From: Mycobacteroides franklinii
Lineage (GTDB): Bacteria; Actinomycetota; Actinomycetes; Mycobacteriales; Mycobacteriaceae
Assembly: GCF_002013895.1 (NCBI RefSeq)
Contig: NZ_MAFQ01000003.1
Location: 1 to 64,000, forward strand
Reading direction: 5' to 3'
DNA: 64,000 nt
Part shown: positions 1-8,067 of the stretch, piece by piece
Layout: every line of letters starts with the position of its first letter
How positions within the stretch are numbered: the first letter of the stretch is position 1
Made by a program: the position numbers and the translations under genes
The notes under the pieces: model-generated
Told to the model about the DNA's origin: nothing
Databases searched by the model: none
The model's input: only the letters and a program-made list of their open reading frames with translations

Positions 1-250
1 GGCGACAACACCGATGAGCAGCTTGCGCGAAGAGGCGACAACACCGATGAGCAGCTTGCGCGAAGAGGCGACAACACCGATGAGCAGCTTGCGCGAAGAG
101 GCGACAACACCGATGAGCAGCTTGCGCGAAGAGGCGACAACACCGATGAGCAGCTTGCGCGAAGAGGCGACAACACCGATGAGCAGCTTGCGCGAAGAGG
201 CGACAACACCGATGAGCAGCTTGCGCGAAGAGGCGACAACACCGATGAGC
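1..250 (+). repeat. 33-bp tandem repeat array inside the punA reading frame
   Basis: Seven complete, identical 33-bp units start at 1, 34, 67, 100, 133, 166 and 199, and a 19-nt partial unit runs 232-250. The array is cut by the left edge and may be longer. The unit length is a multiple of three, and frame +1 stays open through the array into purine nucleoside phosphorylase, encoding the 11-residue repeat [12 protein letters not shown] second open frame reads [11 protein letters not shown] but runs out of frame with the enzyme. The unit contains the short dispersed element also seen at 11646, 16274, 27862 and 29297. Confidence 0.95.
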
Positions 251-1050
251 CTCAGTCTCCGGACAACGCGGCGGCTCTCGCGGCCGCGGAAATCGCGGCC
301 CGCACCGGCATCGCCGCCCACCGCGTCGCGGTGGTTCTCGGATCGGGCTGGGCCCCGGCAGCCGAGGAGCTCGGAACCCCTGCCACCACGATTCCGATGG
401 CCGATCTCCCCGGATTCAGCCCACCGAGCGCAGCCGGACACGGCGGCTCGGTGTTGTCGGTGGCCATCGGTGACAGCGGCGAGCGCATGCTGGTCCTGCT
501 GGGCAGGATCCATGCGTATGAAGGCCACGACCTGCGCCACGTCGTCCACCCGGTGCGCACGGCCTGCGCCGCCGGCGCGCAAACGATCATTCTCACCAAC
601 GCAGCCGGCGGGCTACGCGAGGATTACACGGTGGGTCAGCCGGTACTGATCAGCGACCACCTCAACCTGACGGCCCGTTCGCCGCTGGTGGGGGCGCAGT
701 TCGTCGACCTTGTCGACGCGTATTCACCGCGGTTACGGGCACTGGCCCGGGAGATCGATGACAGCCTCGCCGAGGGTGTCTATGCGGGTCTGCCGGGCCC
801 GCATTACGAGACCCCCGCGGAGATCCGGATGCTGCGCACGTTGGGTGCTGATCTGGTGGGCATGTCGACAGTGCATGAAACCATCGCGGCACGGGCGGCC
901 GGGGCCGAGGTGCTGGGGGTGTCCTTGGTGACCAATCTCGCGGCCGGAATGACCGGGGAGTCCCTCAATCATGAGGAGGTGCTGGCGGCCGGGCGTGCGT
1001 CGGCGACTCGCATGGGCCAACTTCTACGCTCGGTGATTGGTCGGTTATGA
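1..1050 (+). CDS. punA: Purine nucleoside phosphorylase, 5' end outside window, with N-terminal 11-aa tandem repeats
   Basis: Phosphorolysis of purine (deoxy)nucleosides to base and pentose-1-phosphate in cytosolic purine salvage. The conserved trimeric PNP fold starts near 334 with VLGSGW, followed by [17 protein letters not shown], the phosphate/base-site motif [12 protein letters not shown] and GMSTVHE. About 30 residues that normally precede VLGSGW are present ([15 protein letters not shown]), and no ATG, GTG or TTG occurs in frame between 1 and the GTG at 331. The start must therefore lie left of the window, and the repeat is read as part of the protein. The family is usually about 265-270 aa; 349 codons are visible here, so the excess is the repeat. 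The stop overlaps the start of the next gene (ATGA), which suggests translational coupling. The enzyme call is secure; translation of the repeat is inferred from the open frame. Confidence 0.9.
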   Translation, partial: GDNTDEQLARRGDNTDEQLARRGDNTDEQLARRGDNTDEQLARRGDNTDEQLARRGDNTDEQLARRGDNTDEQLARRGDNTDEPQSPDNAAALAAAEIAARTGIAAHRVAVVLGSGWAPAAEELGTPATTIPMADLPGFSPPSAAGHGGSVLSVAIGDSGERMLVLLGRIHAYEGHDLRHVVHPVRTACAAGAQTIILTNAAGGLREDYTVGQPVLISDHLNLTARSPLVGAQFVDLVDAYSPRLRALAREIDDSLAEGVYAGLPGPHYETPAEIRMLRTLGADLVGMSTVHETIAARAAGAEVLGVSLVTNLAAGMTGESLNHEEVLAAGRASATRMGQLLRSVIGRL

Positions 1051-2669
1051 CGGGGTCCCCGCTGGCGGCGCACACGATCCAAGAATGGATCGACCACGAC
1101 CCGGATCCCGAGACCGTGGCCGAGCTGCGCGCGTGCTCCGAAGACGAGCTCACGCAACGCTTCTCCGAACCGTTGGTGTTCGGCACGGCGGGCCTCCGCG
1201 GCCCGGTCCGGGGCGGCCCGCACGGAATGAACCTGGCCGTGGTGCTGCGCACCACCTACGGGGTGGCCAAGGTACTCAAAGATCGATGCCTCGGTGGGTC
1301 AACCGTGGTGGTGGGTCGCGATGCCCGACACGGATCCGAGAAGTTCGCGCAGGGCGCTGCCGAAGTCCTCGCCGCCGAAGGATTCAAGGTCGTGCTGTTA
1401 CCCCGCCCGCTGCCGACCCCGGTGCTGGCGTTCGCGGTCCGGCACCTCGATGCGGCCGCCGGCATCCAGGTCACCGCATCGCACAATCCTCCCGCCGACA
1501 ACGGCTACAAGGTGTACTGGTCCGGCGGAGCTCAGATCATCTCGCCCACCGACCGCGATATCGAATCAACCACGGCGACGGCACCTTTCGCCGATCAGAT
1601 CCCCCGCACCCCCGTCGCTCCGGCCGACGACTCCCTGGTGGATGCCTATATCCAACGTGCCGCGACGGTGCGCCGAGGTTCCGGCGGCCTGCGCGTCGCG
1701 CTCACCGCACTGCACGGAGTGGGCGGGCCCACCGCCCTGGCCACCCTGAACGCCGCGGGCATCACCGACATCCACGTGGTGGACGAGCAGTTCCAGCCGG
1801 ATCCGGACTTCCCCACCGTCGCGTTTCCGAATCCGGAAGAACCGGGAGCCTCCGACGCGGTGCTGGCCCGGGCCGCCGAGGTCGACGCCGATGTGGCCAT
1901 CGCACTCGACCCAGACGCCGATCGATGCGCCATCGGAATCCCCAGCACCACCGGTTGGCGGATGCTGTCCGGGGATGAAACCGGCTGGCTGCTGGGCGAC
2001 TACATTCTCTCGACGCAGCCGCATTCATCCACTCCGCCGGTGGTGGCCAGCACGGTGGTGTCCTCTCGCCTGCTCTCGCGGATCGCGGCATCGTTCGGCG
2101 CTCGGTACGTGGAAACCCTTACCGGGTTCAAGTGGCTTGCCCGGGCGGCGGATTCCGACCTGGTCTATGCCTACGAGGAAGCCATCGGGCACTGCGTCGA
2201 TCCGGCGGCGGTACGCGACAAGGACGGCATTTCCGCGGCGGTACTCGCCTGCGACCTGGTGACACACCTTCGCGAGCTGGGTACCAGCGCGGAGGAGAAG
2301 CTCGAGAATCTGGCGATCAGGCACGGCATCCACGTGACCTCGCAGGTGTCGCGGCGCATGGACTCGCTCGACGAGATCACGGCGATGATGACCCGACTGC
2401 GCCAGAACATCCCCTCCGCTCTGTCCGGGTTCCCGGTCACCGCGGAGGATCTGTTGGAACGGCGCGGGCAGGAACGCACCGATGCGGTGATCCTGTCCGG
2501 CGAAATCGGCGGGTCATCCATCCGGCTGGTGATGCGCCCGTCGGGAACCGAACCAAAGGTCAAGTGCTACATCGAGGTCCGTGAGCCCGTCATCACCGAT
2601 CCCACCGTCGCGCGGATCTGGGCGGGCGTGGTGGTCTCCGAGTTGGAGGCGTACGCCCGCAACATCTAG
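1047..2669 (+). CDS. pmmB: Phosphohexomutase (phosphomannomutase/phosphoglucomutase family, PmmB-like)
   Basis: Alpha-D-phosphohexomutase of 540 aa that interconverts sugar-1- and sugar-6-phosphates, or possibly deoxyribose/ribose phosphates given its place after punA. The phosphoserine loop TASHNP (serine near residue 145) and the metal loop DPDADR (near 288) are both present. The sugar-binding region around GFKW and the C-terminal phosphate loop [10 protein letters not shown] complete the four-domain layout. The ATG start overlaps the punA stop by 4 nt. It corresponds in position and length to M. tuberculosis Rv3308. Coupling to a nucleoside phosphorylase fits a phosphopentomutase role, but the sequence alone does not settle the substrate. 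Confidence 0.88.
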   Translation: MTGSPLAAHTIQEWIDHDPDPETVAELRACSEDELTQRFSEPLVFGTAGLRGPVRGGPHGMNLAVVLRTTYGVAKVLKDRCLGGSTVVVGRDARHGSEKFAQGAAEVLAAEGFKVVLLPRPLPTPVLAFAVRHLDAAAGIQVTASHNPPADNGYKVYWSGGAQIISPTDRDIESTTATAPFADQIPRTPVAPADDSLVDAYIQRAATVRRGSGGLRVALTALHGVGGPTALATLNAAGITDIHVVDEQFQPDPDFPTVAFPNPEEPGASDAVLARAAEVDADVAIALDPDADRCAIGIPSTTGWRMLSGDETGWLLGDYILSTQPHSSTPPVVASTVVSSRLLSRIAASFGARYVETLTGFKWLARAADSDLVYAYEEAIGHCVDPAAVRDKDGISAAVLACDLVTHLRELGTSAEEKLENLAIRHGIHVTSQVSRRMDSLDEITAMMTRLRQNIPSALSGFPVTAEDLLERRGQERTDAVILSGEIGGSSIRLVMRPSGTEPKVKCYIEVREPVITDPTVARIWAGVVVSELEAYARNI

Positions 2670-2680
2670 CTCGGCCGGCG

Positions 2681-3322
2681 CTATCTGGGCCCGAACTGCC
2701 GATCACCCGCATCACCCAGGCCGGGCACGATGTATGCGGCCTCGTTGAGCCCCTCGTCGATGGTGGCAGTGAACAGCCGCACGGACGTGGACGGACCGAA
2801 CCGTGTGGCGCACTCCTGAACCGCCGCGACCCCCTGGGGTGCCGCGACCACGCACAACATGGTGATGTCGGCGGCACCTCGCGCGTGCAGCAGATCGAGC
2901 GTGTGCACCATCGACCCCCCAGTGGCAAGCATCGGATCCAGCACGAACACCGGCTGTGTCGACAGATCCGCGGGAAGCGATTCCAGGTACGGGGTGGGTT
3001 GCCAGGTCTCCTCGTCGCGCGCCATCCCGACGAATCCGACGCGCGCCTCAGGGATGAGGGCATGCGCCTGATCCACCATGCCCAGACCCGCCCGAAGAAC
3101 CGGCACCAGCAACGGTGGATTGGCCAACCGGTATCCCGTCGTCTCCGCTACCGGCGTGCGCACCGTCAACGACTCCACCGGCGCCGAACTGGTGGCCTCG
3201 TAGACGAGCATCAGTGTCAGATCCCGCAGCGCAGCCCGGAATGCCGCATTGTCGGTACGGGCATCGCGGAGGCTGGTCAACCGGGCCGCGGCCAGCGGAT
3301 GCTCGACTACGTGCACATGCAT
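2681..3322 (-). CDS. upp: Uracil phosphoribosyltransferase
   Basis: Converts uracil and PRPP to UMP in pyrimidine salvage. The 213-aa protein has the type I phosphoribosyltransferase PRPP loop [11 protein letters not shown] and the C-terminal uracil-binding region ending in [12 protein letters not shown], both diagnostic for Upp. It is convergent with the phosphohexomutase gene (11-nt gap) and corresponds to Rv3309c. The ATG at 3322 gives the expected N-terminus. No odd features. Confidence 0.95.
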   Translation of the reverse strand: MHVHVVEHPLAAARLTSLRDARTDNAAFRAALRDLTLMLVYEATSSAPVESLTVRTPVAETTGYRLANPPLLVPVLRAGLGMVDQAHALIPEARVGFVGMARDEETWQPTPYLESLPADLSTQPVFVLDPMLATGGSMVHTLDLLHARGAADITMLCVVAAPQGVAAVQECATRFGPSTSVRLFTATIDEGLNEAAYIVPGLGDAGDRQFGPR

Positions 3323-3453
3323 GGACCGACCCTAAAGCAGCAAGCATCGATCCCGGCGATCTCGAGTGTGATGGGCATCACCGGAACCCCTCGGCAGGCA
3401 CATCCGCCGATATTGTTTCCAGCAAAGCTCAACAAGCTATGCTGAGCAGGTAA

Positions 3454-3535
3454 TACGACGGGGTGGCCAGGTTGCCAAAAAATCTTTCAAAAATTTTGAG
3501 AAAGATGGAACCGAATCGCGACCACCCCCGTCGTA
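3454..3535. repeat. Nested inverted repeat / possible cis-regulatory hairpin or MITE-like element
   Basis: The left arm TACGACGGGGTGG (3454-3466) is complementary to the right arm 3522-3535, which carries one extra C. Inside it a second inverted repeat pairs ATCTTTC with GAAAGAT around an A/T-rich core. The element lies between divergent upp and the ESX-like operon, about 70 nt before the operon start, so it is not a terminator for either gene. It could be a structured 5' leader, a regulator site, or a small terminal-inverted-repeat element. Confidence 0.75.
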
Positions 3536-3602
3536 TCTAAGTACAAGGCGAAAACTGCCCGAAAACAGGCGGTAGCCGAACCACCGAGGAGATGGAGGGG
3601 AC

Positions 3603-3929
3603 ATGGCAGAGGAATTGTCGGCCAATACAGACATGTTGCGCGGCGTTGCCGGCGTGCAGATGGGCATGGGCGGAACGCTCGCGGCGGTGGGCACCGCAGT
3701 CAGTATCTTTCCGGTCGCCGCACTGGCGCCGATCTTCGGTCCGATTGGCGCCCAGTACCTGGGTGCATTCGCCGCAACCTCCGCCAAGCAAGGGCTGGAC
3801 GTCGGTCAGCTGGCAATGGGCGTCACCGAGTCCGGCGTCAGCACCACGGTCGGTAGCAATGACTACGACAACACGGAAGACCACTTCAGCCAGGGCTTTA
3901 CCGCCACTACTGAAGGAATCGAGGCCTGA
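3603..3929 (+). CDS. EspC-like putative type VII secretion substrate
   Basis: A 108-aa protein that reads like the ESX-1 secretion-associated EspC family (T7SS_ESX_EspC). An N-terminal helix (MAEELSANTDMLRGVAGVQ) is followed by a hydrophobic, glycine-rich hairpin region with FGPIGAQYLGAF and a C-terminal helix. The C-terminus contains YDNTE, matching the general T7SS export motif YxxxD/E. No signal peptide is seen. It is preceded by purine-rich Shine-Dalgarno sequence (GGAGATGGAGGGG) and followed after 2 nt by the NlpC/P60 gene, so the two are co-transcribed. By analogy with EspA-EspC-EspD, it may be co-secreted with the next protein. Family assignment is from remembered motifs, not a profile search. 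Confidence 0.65.
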   Translation: MAEELSANTDMLRGVAGVQMGMGGTLAAVGTAVSIFPVAALAPIFGPIGAQYLGAFAATSAKQGLDVGQLAMGVTESGVSTTVGSNDYDNTEDHFSQGFTATTEGIEA

Positions 3930-3931
3930 TC

Positions 3932-5287
3932 ATGGTTGACACCACACCATTGAGCAGCAGCCACGAGCTGTCCTCGGCGACCAACACCAACTACCCGAGC
4001 TTCGAGAACAATCCCTTCTCGGCGGGGCTGATCGGGCCGGCCTTGGACATGGCGGGCACGGTCGGTAACGGCCAGTTCAAAGAGGGCCAGGACCCCAGCA
4101 AGATGCTGGAGGGCGGCATGCAGGTCATGCAACAGGTCATGCAACAGGGCATGCAGGCGGGAAGCCAGCTCATCGGCTCCTTCGCCGGTGCGGCGGCTCA
4201 GGCTCTGGGGCAGTTCGCCGGCATGGCCGGCCAGGCGCTGAGCAGCATGGCCACCCGTAGCGGCGCCATGGGCGCCAATGTCGGACAGGCATCCGAGTCC
4301 ACCGGCCGCGCCAGCGCCCTGATCACGGAGGCCCTGCAGCAGTTCCAGCACACCTCCGAGGCACTGACGCCGCTGATCGGCATTTTCCCTCCCGCTGCTG
4401 CCGAGCTCGCCCAAGCGGCATCCGAGTGCGCCACCAAGGTCTCGGCGTACACCGCGACGCTCGAGGGTGAGCTCACCGGACAGGCCGGTGAACTGACAGG
4501 TATGGCGGGTGCCGACATGGGCAACCCCGCCACCCCTGCGTCCGGAGCCACCCAGCCCGCCATGTCGGCCATGCAGGGCGGCCTGCAAGCCGGCACCCAG
4601 GCTTTGTCCGGCGTCGCGAGCGGCGTCACCCAGACCATGAGCTCCATGGGGCAGGGCCTCGGTCAGATCCCACAAGCCCTCACCGGCATGTTCAGCGGTG
4701 GCGGCGGCAGCGGTGCTGCCAGCGCGCTGGCGGGCGGCTCCGGCATGAGCGGCATCGCCGCGGGTGCCCTCGCCAACCCGTTCGGTGCGGGTGGCGGCCA
4801 CGCCTCCAGCACCGCGGGCGGTAGCTCCAGCGGATTGGGTAGCTCGAACGCCGGCGCGTCCAAGATGCTGCTCGACCCGCGCAGCATGGGCAAGGGCGCA
4901 CAGCTGTTCCTCCCGGACGGCAGCACCAGCCAGGCGCCGAACGCCGCCGCCGCCGAGGCAGTGCGCAAGGCGCTCAGCCAGGTGGGTGTGCCCTACGAGT
5001 GGGGTGGCACCAAGCCGGGCGTCGGCCTGGACTGCAGTGGCTTGACCCAGTGGGCCTACGGAGAGTCCGGCGTCAACATCCCCCGGCTCGCTCAGGAACA
5101 GGGTGTCGGTATCCACGTCGATCAGGGATCGGTCATGCCCGGCGACCTGGCGGTGTGGGATGGCCACGTCGCCATGGTGATCGGCAACGGCATGATGGTG
5201 GAGGCCGGTGACCCGGTACAGATCTCGCCGATCCGCACCACCAACGCCGGGCAGGGATTCCATGGATTCTTCCGACCCACTTCCTAG
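3932..5287 (+). CDS. Putative secreted NlpC/P60 peptidoglycan endopeptidase of an ESX-associated operon
   Basis: The 451-aa protein has a long N-terminal helical and low-complexity region (residues 1-330) and a C-terminal NlpC/P60 domain (about 340-451). The catalytic Cys is in LDCSGL (C368) and the catalytic His in WDGHVAMVIG (about H412). The N-terminal half contains NYPSFENN, another YxxxE match, a Met/Gln-rich stretch near residues 63-80 with internal DNA repeats, and Ala/Gly/Ser-rich linkers. There is no Sec signal peptide, so export through a type VII system is the simplest reading; this is inference. Sandwiched between EspC-like and EspD-like genes, it may be a wall hydrolase cargo. 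Domain identity is firm; substrate and secretion route are not shown. Confidence 0.8.
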   Translation: MVDTTPLSSSHELSSATNTNYPSFENNPFSAGLIGPALDMAGTVGNGQFKEGQDPSKMLEGGMQVMQQVMQQGMQAGSQLIGSFAGAAAQALGQFAGMAGQALSSMATRSGAMGANVGQASESTGRASALITEALQQFQHTSEALTPLIGIFPPAAAELAQAASECATKVSAYTATLEGELTGQAGELTGMAGADMGNPATPASGATQPAMSAMQGGLQAGTQALSGVASGVTQTMSSMGQGLGQIPQALTGMFSGGGGSGAASALAGGSGMSGIAAGALANPFGAGGGHASSTAGGSSSGLGSSNAGASKMLLDPRSMGKGAQLFLPDGSTSQAPNAAAAEAVRKALSQVGVPYEWGGTKPGVGLDCSGLTQWAYGESGVNIPRLAQEQGVGIHVDQGSVMPGDLAVWDGHVAMVIGNGMMVEAGDPVQISPIRTTNAGQGFHGFFRPTS

Positions 5288-5615
5288 TTCGGGAGTGCCG
5301 CGGCCCGAGCCGCGTGCGAGCATCGACATGACAAATCGTGCTCGCACGCTGCGGGTCAAGGTGTCGGAATTCGGTCTGCCGCTTGAGGTTCAGGTCGAAC
5401 CGGACATGCTCAACCGCGGCGCGTCGGCACTGGCACGGGAGATCATGAACCTGTGTCAACTCGGTGCGGCGCGCTGCGGTGCGGCCCGCCGCGAAGAACT
5501 CGCCGAAACCGGCATCCCGGAATACATCCTGGACAAGCTGGGGCTGGCGACACCCGCCCAGGTTGCCGACCTTGAACTGCGCCAGTCCGAAGAGCAGATG
5601 GAACGGAGATCCTGA
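5262..5615 (+). CDS. EspD/EspH-like ESX-associated protein
   Basis: A 117-aa protein, or 95 aa if the ATG at 5328 is used. The body (RARTLRVKVSEFGLPLEVQV followed by an Ala-rich helix) resembles the YbaB-like fold of EspD/EspH, with paired beta strands and then a helix rich in Ala, Leu and Ile. I chose the ATG at 5262 because it has GGG/AGGG upstream, overlaps the previous gene by 26 nt and gives the N-terminal tail common in EspD-type proteins; the 5328 start is a real alternative. Its stop overlaps the next start (TGATG). Probable role is chaperone or partner for the EspC-like and NlpC/P60 proteins; that is inferred from operon structure only. Confidence 0.6.
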   Translation: MDSSDPLPSSGVPRPEPRASIDMTNRARTLRVKVSEFGLPLEVQVEPDMLNRGASALAREIMNLCQLGAARCGAARREELAETGIPEYILDKLGLATPAQVADLELRQSEEQMERRS

Positions 5616-5956
5616 TGACGGAGCCAGACCTCAACTTCTTCAAGGCACTCGAACAGCAGTATCAGGAGACCATGGCGAAGGCCCGCGCCGGCGGCCATAT
5701 CCTCAACGGCGCGGTCGAGGAGCTGAAGGACCTTCGCGGGTGGGCACGTTCGGCGCAAGGGCATGTCGAGGCGGAAGCCAATGGCAATGGCGCCCTGACC
5801 AACCTGAAGCTCGACGACTCGGTCACCAAGCTGTCGCCCAAGATCGTCGGGCAGATCGTGGTGGCCACCGCCGCAGCCGCCGCGGGCCAAGCCTTCGATC
5901 ATCGTGAGCGAGTGTTCGCCCAACTGATGGTGGATCTCAAGGACCCGCAGCCGTAA
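5615..5956 (+). CDS. YbaB/EbfC-like small protein
   Basis: A 113-aa protein with an N-terminal helix containing LEQQYQETMAKARAG, a central strand pair ending GNGALTNLKLDDSV and a C-terminal helix rich in Ala. This is the layout of the YbaB/EbfC family, whose members also occur next to Esp proteins in mycobacterial ESX loci. It starts on the TGA of the preceding gene (TGATG) and is the last gene of the four-gene operon. It faces the FkbM methyltransferase convergently with an 11-nt gap. DNA binding, known for some YbaB proteins, should not be assumed here. Confidence 0.6.
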   Translation: MTEPDLNFFKALEQQYQETMAKARAGGHILNGAVEELKDLRGWARSAQGHVEAEANGNGALTNLKLDDSVTKLSPKIVGQIVVATAAAAAGQAFDHRERVFAQLMVDLKDPQP

Positions 5957-5967
5957 CCGATTTCGGG

Positions 5968-6711
5968 CTACAGCCCCGCACGGTCCCGATGCGAATCGGT
6001 AAGGAACACGGTGTTTTCGGCGTCACGCCAACCATGGCTGAGCCGACCATCTCGGTAGGCATACGGTTTCAACTCTGCCTGCTGTAACAGCGACACCACT
6101 TCGTCGGAGGGCGTCTCGACGATCATCACCGGCCGCGAGGCCGTGATGGTCGCGAGCCCGCCGCGAATCACCGCCGCCTCCATCCCCTGCACGTCGATCT
6201 TGATCGCCTGGGGATCCAGGCCGAAGTCATCCAGCCGACGTACCTGCACCGGATGGCGTTCGATCGTCAGTTTGGATTCGTCGAATCGCGCCATCGTCTC
6301 GGGGTTGAGCCAGCCGCGCGCCTCATTCTCATCGAGCGAGGCCAAACCGTCGTACACGAAATTGCGGTATCGCGGAATGAAGAGATCAAAGGTCCCGTCC
6401 GCATCGGAGAGCCCGCAGGCATGCACCTGCACGTCCCCGCTTTCATATCTGCGCTTAAGTCGCTGGGCCAGAACCGCATTCGGCTCAAAACTCACGATCC
6501 GCCGCGGCGACACCGCCCGTTGTAGCGCACAAATACTCTGGCCCCAGTTGCCTCCGATATCGATCGCTTCCGATATCGGCCCCACCCGGCTCAGCAGGTG
6601 GAACTCCGGGTCGACGCGCCATCCAAACAGGCGAGTACCCATGTTGTACGCGCCAAATTTGAGCGGCCGCAGAAACGGCAGATAGGTTTGCGCCAATCTC
6701 AGCGCCGGCAT
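5968..6711 (-). CDS. FkbM family SAM-dependent methyltransferase
   Basis: A 247-aa class I methyltransferase of the FkbM type, which O-methylates sugars or polyketides. The SAM-binding motif I is AIDIGGNWGQSICAL, followed by acidic FEPN after strand 2 and KIDVQGMEAAVIRGG, the FkbM signature. I chose the ATG at 6711 because residues before it in the open frame show no conservation-like character. The start codon is abutted by a perfect 12-bp palindrome instead of a Shine-Dalgarno sequence. The gene has no pathway neighbours, so the substrate is unknown; surface glycolipid methylation is a guess. Confidence 0.8.
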   Translation of the reverse strand: MPALRLAQTYLPFLRPLKFGAYNMGTRLFGWRVDPEFHLLSRVGPISEAIDIGGNWGQSICALQRAVSPRRIVSFEPNAVLAQRLKRRYESGDVQVHACGLSDADGTFDLFIPRYRNFVYDGLASLDENEARGWLNPETMARFDESKLTIERHPVQVRRLDDFGLDPQAIKIDVQGMEAAVIRGGLATITASRPVMIVETPSDEVVSLLQQAELKPYAYRDGRLSHGWRDAENTVFLTDSHRDRAGL

Positions 6712-6723
6712 GCCCACGTGGGC
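6712..6723. promoter_or_regulatory. 12-bp perfect palindrome abutting a start codon
   Basis: GCCCACGTGGGC lies immediately upstream of the FkbM methyltransferase ATG (6709-6711 on the minus strand), where a ribosome binding site would be expected. It could be an operator or a small hairpin. The core CACGTG is also a common chance palindrome in GC-rich DNA. Confidence 0.45.
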
Positions 6724-7018
6724 ACAGTAGCGCCATAGGCATTTACTGTCGCCGTCACACCTACCGACCCCTCGTATCTGCACCGGTAGGTGCTCGCGGC
6801 GACCAATGTGATGAACTCGTCCGCGGCCAAGTGACCGACGGGCACAACTCATCGACGCTGCGGGCACGGCCCGAAGACACAGGATCCGTACTTAGCCCGC
6901 CGATCGCGGGAGCGAGCCGAAAATATCGCGTCTGACCTGCTCTTCGCAACCTTTTTGGAATACTTGCCGCATCGCCCCCACACCGGCCGCTGACCGAATG
7001 CCAGGCACGCCCCGCTGA
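6724..7018. other. Intergenic region between divergent genes
   Basis: About 295 nt separate the methyltransferase start region from the first PAS-like gene promoter. Both strands carry only out-of-family open frames. It contains a GC-rich inverted motif near 6898 (CCGCCGATCGCGGG) and a short AT-rich stretch near 6950. I see no RNA gene in it. Confidence 0.4.
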
Positions 7019-7024
7019 TAACAT
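7019..7024 (+). promoter_or_regulatory. -10 element TAACAT, probable leaderless promoter
   Basis: TAACAT ends 6 nt before the GTG start at 7031, the spacing expected when transcription begins at the start codon. The same hexamer and context (TAACATCCGC) recurs before the paralogue at 8068, so the promoter was duplicated with the gene. Confidence 0.6.
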
Positions 7025-7030
7025 CCGCAT

Positions 7031-8005
7031 GTGGCGCGCGAGTGGCTTCTCCTGGAAACACTCGGCGAACAGCCAACTGTCATCGCCTCCGGCAATCAGC
7101 CGCGGAACATGGTTCCCCTCAGCACGTTCCTTCGTCGCAATCGAAATCTCGGTCTGCTTCGCCGGGTTATCACCGCCGCGACAAAGGCAAACAAAGCCGC
7201 GACCATCGGTCCCCCCGATTCGGACTCGGTCATCGACATCCGTCCGGTCGCCATGCCCGACGGCAGGGTGCACGGAGTGTGGTTGTGGACCGGCTCCACA
7301 CCCCCACCCGCCGATCCCCCCGCCGAGGGCGGTGCGGTGGTCCTCAACGCCGATACCGGCGTCCTACACATGAGCGACGGCGCCGCCCTGGCCATGGGGA
7401 TGGCCGCGGGTGAACCGCACGCCGAAATCAGCATGCCCGAGCTCTACCGCTACCTATCGCCCAATGCCGGCGAAACCGACGTCCTCGGGCTCATCGTGAC
7501 CGCGACGGCCGGCATGACCTATAGCGCCACCTGGCCCGGAGTGGACAGCCACGGCAATCCCACGTTGTGCCACTTCGCAAGCCGACTTGTTCTCGAACCC
7601 AACAGCGAGGGCATCCCCCAGCGTCTGGGGCGCGCGATCAATCTGCGAGTGGGCCGACCCGCACCACCGGTTCCGCTGCTGGAACAGCAGGTCCTCGAGG
7701 CCGCCGCCGAACCGGGCGCATATCGCGCGCTGGTCATGATCGCGTCGCGCACATTGATCAAATGGATTGATCCGCCTGCACCGGAATGGCATTGGGAATT
7801 CGACCCGCAGGGCCGCCCCAAGGTTCACCCGGACGACGAGGCGAATCTGAACTTCATGATCGACAACGCCATGTTCGGCGTCACCGAAGCGGTGATCAGA
7901 TTCCGGTGCCACGACGACAGCTGGGAATCGCTGCATTGCTCCACCCAGGTGGTCCGGCTCAACGAGAATGCGACCGTCGCGTTGGTCACCCACCGGCGTC
8001 GCTAA
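7031..8005 (+). CDS. PAS/GAF-like actinobacterial protein (DUF5593-like), first of a tandem pair
   Basis: A 324-aa cytosolic protein without signal or membrane segments, paralogous to the next gene. The N-termini nearly match (AREWLLLETLGEQPTVIA here, SRDWMLLETLGDEPTVIA there), and both end in a PAS-like domain with the HPDDE motif followed by strands ending in LVTH or LVTL. The middle section is more divergent. I believe this is a mycobacterial domain of unknown function annotated as DUF5593, but that name is from memory. No catalytic residues are evident, so a ligand-sensing role is only a suggestion from the PAS-like end. The GTG start is supported by the leaderless promoter spacing and by alignment with the paralogue. 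Confidence 0.75.
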   Translation: MAREWLLLETLGEQPTVIASGNQPRNMVPLSTFLRRNRNLGLLRRVITAATKANKAATIGPPDSDSVIDIRPVAMPDGRVHGVWLWTGSTPPPADPPAEGGAVVLNADTGVLHMSDGAALAMGMAAGEPHAEISMPELYRYLSPNAGETDVLGLIVTATAGMTYSATWPGVDSHGNPTLCHFASRLVLEPNSEGIPQRLGRAINLRVGRPAPPVPLLEQQVLEAAAEPGAYRALVMIASRTLIKWIDPPAPEWHWEFDPQGRPKVHPDDEANLNFMIDNAMFGVTEAVIRFRCHDDSWESLHCSTQVVRLNENATVALVTHRRR

Positions 8006-8055
8006 CCTTCTCGACCCAGACCGGAATCGGGCCGCGCGGCATCACCCCACATTGC

Positions 8056-8061
8056 TAACAT
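8056..8061 (+). promoter_or_regulatory. -10 element TAACAT, probable leaderless promoter
   Basis: TAACAT ends 6 nt before the ATG at 8068. It matches the promoter of the upstream paralogue in hexamer, spacing and flanking bases. Confidence 0.6.
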
Positions 8062-8067
8062 CCGCGC

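Noticed and set aside
1..250. Tandem array as a CRISPR or origin iteron array
   Set aside because: Units are contiguous without spacers and are in frame with punA; no cas or replication genes nearby.
14..649. Open frame reading [11 protein letters not shown] repeats and continuing to 649
   Set aside because: It runs out of frame with punA, whose conserved motifs are unambiguous; after the array it has no family character.
3863..5359. 498-codon open frame antisense to the NlpC/P60 gene
   Set aside because: GC-rich antisense shadow: Gly/Ala/His-rich composition, no motifs, while the plus strand has a clear catalytic domain.
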